Shown here: positions 61,692 to 64,000 of the stretch, piece by piece
Numbering within the stretch: position 1 is the first letter of the stretch
Layout of the letters: each line of letters begins with the position of its first letter
NCBI RefSeq assembly: GCF_001708445.1
Contig: NZ_CP015637.1
Span: 2,977,001 to 3,041,000 of the forward strand
Source: Pseudomonas fluorescens
GTDB lineage: Bacteria > Pseudomonadota > Gammaproteobacteria > Pseudomonadales > Pseudomonadaceae
Direction of reading: 5' to 3'
DNA length: 64,000 nt
Notes under the pieces: generated by a model
Databases searched by the model: none
What the model was told of the DNA's origin: nothing
Seen by the model: the letters and a program-made list of their open reading frames with translations, nothing else
Position numbers and translations under genes: made by a program

Positions 61692-61719
61692 AAAAAGCCT
61701 CGCATAAGCGAGGCTTTTT
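61692..61719 (+). terminator. Rho-independent terminator of mvaU
   Basis: GCCTCGC (61697-61703) pairs with GCGAGGC (61708-61714) around ATAA, followed by T5 and preceded by A5. Confidence 0.85.
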
Positions 61720-61786
61720 ATTTTCGAGTTCGAAAACGAACTTAAATAACATTTCATTCGGTTCAAAAACGATTGATGTAACGCCA

Positions 61787-62323
61787 TCAAAGTTTCAAGC
61801 TGTCACGCACCGAACTGACTTCATCCTTGCTCGCTTCGTAAGCTTGCGCTTGGCCCGCGTATGAAAATACATAGGCTTTATCGACATCAACAGCGCCCAC
61901 CAATGTTTGCGACAGCACATGCCGCCCGTTTTCGGTAATCACGCAAGTAGTTTCGAGCGCATCGAGGCGACTCAACGTCGTGGGGTGCATCTTGGTGCAA
62001 ACGCTTTGATAACCGCCTTGGGCAAAATCCTTCTGGATGGATTTACGCATTTCCAGCAATACCCCCTGAAGATTAACTTTATGCCCGGCCTCGATCGGCG
62101 TGCCAGTCAACTCCATGACCATCAGGGTGCTGCCGTTTTCATCGTTCTTGATGGCCCGTTGGCGCGACACGGCGGCAGGGTTGGCGGGTGCCTGGTCGTC
62201 GGGCACCACCTCCTCCACCTGCCAGCCACTGGGCCAATGAATTTCCGGGTCGGCCGCCAGCACAAAGGGGCTGCCCATCAGCAAACACAAGGAACTCAAC
62301 AGCGGTCTACGAAATTCGATCAT
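61787..62323 (-). CDS. DUF4946-like periplasmic protein
   Basis: The 178-residue protein has a signal peptide (LLSSLCLLMGSPFVLAA). The mature region has MVMELTGTPIEAG, the VNLQGVLLEMRKSIQKDF segment and two cysteines (VCTK, TTCVI), resembling Pseudomonas proteins of DUF4946. The function is unknown. ATG 62323 was chosen by the signal peptide; the frame remains open far upstream, but that part is not secretion-like. Confidence 0.65.
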   Translation of the reverse strand: MIEFRRPLLSSLCLLMGSPFVLAADPEIHWPSGWQVEEVVPDDQAPANPAAVSRQRAIKNDENGSTLMVMELTGTPIEAGHKVNLQGVLLEMRKSIQKDFAQGGYQSVCTKMHPTTLSRLDALETTCVITENGRHVLSQTLVGAVDVDKAYVFSYAGQAQAYEASKDEVSSVRDSLKL

Positions 62324-62369
62324 TGCAAAAAACGCCCAAGGTTCAAGCGACAAAGTTTGAGCCTCGGCA

Positions 62370-62401
62370 CCCACGGGCCGCAAGGTCCGTGTGGGCTTTT
62401 T
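62370..62401 (+). terminator. Hairpin with U-tract upstream of gloA
   Basis: CCCACGGGCC (62370-62379) pairs imperfectly with GGTCCGTGTGGG (62384-62395) around GCAA, followed by CTTTTTC. It points along the plus strand with no known gene upstream, so it may terminate a leader or small RNA ahead of gloA. It also reads as a leader hairpin for the minus-strand gene. Confidence 0.4.
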
Positions 62402-62522
62402 CATTTGGCGCTGCGCGCAGGCCTTGCGTATCATGGTTCGGCTGCACGGATGCCAGCCGCAAGCCAAGGGACCGCTCATCTCACATCGAGCCGCATTTGC
62501 CCGATTTTTTTCTGGAGGGCCC

Positions 62523-63044
62523 ATGAGCCTGCACGATCTGAACACTTTCCCGGGCGTCACCGCCCAACCTGACACCGCCACCGCGAACTTCGTGTTCAAC
62601 CACACCATGCTGCGGGTCAAGGACATTACCAAATCGCTGGATTTCTACACCCGCGTACTGGGTTTCTCCCTGGTTGAAAAACGCGACTTCCCGGAAGCCG
62701 AATTCAGCCTGTACTTCCTGGCGTTGGTGGATAAGGCCCAGATCCCGGCCGACGCTGCCGAGCGCACCCAGTGGATGAAGTCGATCCCAGGCATCCTGGA
62801 ACTGACCCACAACCATGGCACCGAAAACGATGCCGACTTTGCCTACCACAACGGCAACACCGATCCGCGCGGCTTTGGCCATATCTGCATTTCGGTGCCG
62901 GATATCGTGGCGGCATGCGAACGTTTCGAAGCCTTGGGTTGCGATTTCCAGAAGCGCCTGACCGATGGTCGCATGAAAAGCCTGGCGTTCATCAAGGACC
63001 CGGATGCGTACTGGGTTGAGATCATTCAGCCAGCGCCGCTGTAA
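62523..63044 (+). CDS. gloA: Lactoylglutathione lyase (glyoxalase I)
   Basis: The 173-residue single-domain metalloenzyme turns the methylglyoxal-glutathione adduct into lactoylglutathione. It has [18 protein letters not shown] with the metal His, the ELTHNHGTE segment with the second set of ligands, and [11 protein letters not shown]. Length and motif order match the longer zinc-type proteobacterial GloA. ATG 62523 has GGAGGG upstream, and a perfect terminator follows. Confidence 0.93.
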   Translation: MSLHDLNTFPGVTAQPDTATANFVFNHTMLRVKDITKSLDFYTRVLGFSLVEKRDFPEAEFSLYFLALVDKAQIPADAAERTQWMKSIPGILELTHNHGTENDADFAYHNGNTDPRGFGHICISVPDIVAACERFEALGCDFQKRLTDGRMKSLAFIKDPDAYWVEIIQPAPL

Positions 63045-63048
63045 ACGA

Positions 63049-63078
63049 AAAAACCCCATGATCGCTCATGGGGTTTTT
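63049..63078. terminator. Bidirectional Rho-independent terminator (gloA / ahpF)
   Basis: CCCCATGA (63054-63061) and TCATGGGG (63066-63073) close on TCGC, with A5 before and T5 after. It serves convergent gloA and ahpF. Confidence 0.9.
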
Positions 63079-63095
63079 CATTTCCGGGCCCGGAT

Positions 63096-64000
63096 TTACG
63101 CCGGAGCGGACGTCCGAATCAGGTGATCGAATGCACTCAGGGAAGCCTTGGCGCCCTCTCCAACCGCGATCACAATCTGCTTGTACGGCACCGTGGTCAC
63201 GTCACCGGCAGCGAATACACCGGGCAATGAGGTTTCGCCACGGGCGTCGACAATGATCTCGCCACGGGGCGTCAGCTCCACGGTGCCTTTGAGCCAGTCG
63301 GTGTTGGGCAGCAAGCCGATCTGCACAAAGATGCCTTCCAACTCGAGGGTCTTGAACTCGCCGCTGTCGCGATCCTTGTATGCCAGGCCGGTGACTTTCT
63401 GGCCATCCCCCTTGACTTCACTGGTCAACGCGCTGGTGATCACGTCAACGTTGGGCAGGCTGTACAACTTGCGTTGCAGCACCGCATCGGCGCGCAGCTT
63501 GCTGTCAAACTCGAGCAGCGTGACGTGGCTGACGATACCTGCCAGGTCAATGGCGGCTTCGACGCCGGAGTTACCGCCGCCAATCACGGCCACGCGCTTG
63601 CCTTTGAACAGCGGGCCATCGCAGTGCGGGCAGAAACACACGCCCTTGGCCTTGTATTCCTGCTCCCCCGGCACACCCATTTCGCGCCAGCGGGCGCCAG
63701 TGGCCAGGATCACTGTCTTGGACTTGAGCGTCGCACCGCTTTCAAAGCGAATTTCGTGCAGCTCACCGGCATTTTTCGCCGGGATCAGGCTGCTGGCGCG
63801 CTGCAGGTTCATGATGTCGACGTCGTACTGGCGCACATGGGCTTCGAGCGCGCTGGCCAGTTTCGGCCCTTCGGTTTCCTGTACCGAAATAAAGTTCTCG
63901 ATGGACATGGTGTCCAGCACCTGACCGCCGAAACGTTCGGCTGCCACGCCGGTACGGATGCCTTTGCGCGCTGCGTAGATGGCGGCTGCCGAACCGGCCG
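63096..64000 (-). CDS. ahpF: Alkyl hydroperoxide reductase subunit F (C-terminal part, truncated by the window)
   Basis: The frame is open to the window edge, giving about 301 residues of the thioredoxin-reductase-like part. It shows the end of the FAD-binding [12 protein letters not shown], the redox pair in [13 protein letters not shown], the NAD-binding [12 protein letters not shown], and [14 protein letters not shown] near the end. AhpF passes electrons from NADH to AhpC for peroxide reduction. The N-terminal domain and start lie outside the window. Confidence 0.93.
   Translation of the reverse strand, partial: AGSAAAIYAARKGIRTGVAAERFGGQVLDTMSIENFISVQETEGPKLASALEAHVRQYDVDIMNLQRASSLIPAKNAGELHEIRFESGATLKSKTVILATGARWREMGVPGEQEYKAKGVCFCPHCDGPLFKGKRVAVIGGGNSGVEAAIDLAGIVSHVTLLEFDSKLRADAVLQRKLYSLPNVDVITSALTSEVKGDGQKVTGLAYKDRDSGEFKTLELEGIFVQIGLLPNTDWLKGTVELTPRGEIIVDARGETSLPGVFAAGDVTTVPYKQIVIAVGEGAKASLSAFDHLIRTSAPA

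Overview
The window is GC-rich, densely coding chromosomal DNA that reads throughout like a Pseudomonas of the P. fluorescens group. The pointers are a MvaT/MvaU-type H-NS-like silencer, the arn (pmr) lipid A modification operon, fluorescens-type REP/REPIN palindromes, a CcoN4-type orphan oxidase subunit beside a NirA-like reductase, and hpd, gloA and ahpF. I see no rRNA, tRNA, CRISPR array, prophage or insertion sequence. The only recombination gene is a solitary tyrosine recombinase.

Layout: 0-3 kb holds the tail of a membrane protein, an SDR oxidoreductase, the recombinase with a perfect 13-bp inverted repeat just upstream, and a secreted protein. 3-12.8 kb is the arn operon for adding 4-amino-4-deoxy-L-arabinose to lipid A (polymyxin resistance): arnC-arnA-arnD-arnT-arnE-arnF-ugd plus a second ArnT-like glycosyltransferase. 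arnB is missing from its usual first position, and a long leader with two mini-ORFs stands there instead. 13-14.1 kb has a small hypothetical gene, a possible C-rich small RNA and an HPP membrane protein. 14.4-18.5 kb is a tightly coupled four-gene operon (acyl-CoA oxidase-like, cytochrome P450, RidA-like, HSL-type hydrolase) with an inverted-repeat operator at its start. I know no described pathway for this set, and it is the best candidate here for an undescribed metabolic system.

18.6-26.7 kb is branched/short-chain acyl-CoA catabolism: a valine-type pair on the plus strand and a complete five-gene beta-oxidation cassette on the minus strand, separated by an unusual REPIN flanked by 18-bp tandem repeats. 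27-29 kb has a bestrophin and a TPR protein. 29.1-39.6 kb is a signalling island: a KaiC-like double ATPase with a hybrid kinase, converging on a five-gene minus-strand operon (hybrid kinase, CheR, CheB, REC-kinase, receiver) and followed by a divergent receiver protein.

39.8-46.6 kb has DUF1254, DUF3313 and hypothetical proteins, then DUF934 plus nitrite/sulfite reductase divergent from orphan ccoN and a small membrane protein, resembling the cyanide-linked PA4129-PA4134 region of P. aeruginosa. 46.7-51.7 kb holds a racemase, a GNAT, glycerate kinase, a CdaR regulator and an MFS carrier (sugar-diacid/glycerate use). 51.8-64 kb is ordinary accessory and core genome: a REPIN, SDR/LysR pair, aldo/keto reductase, Lrp/RarD pair, hpd, DMT/LysR pair, CSS-EAL phosphodiesterase, mvaU-like gene, DUF4946-like protein, gloA and the 3' part of ahpF. 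Starts were chosen by ribosome-binding site and family N-terminus, so several differ from the longest open frame. All family assignments were made by eye, without a database search.
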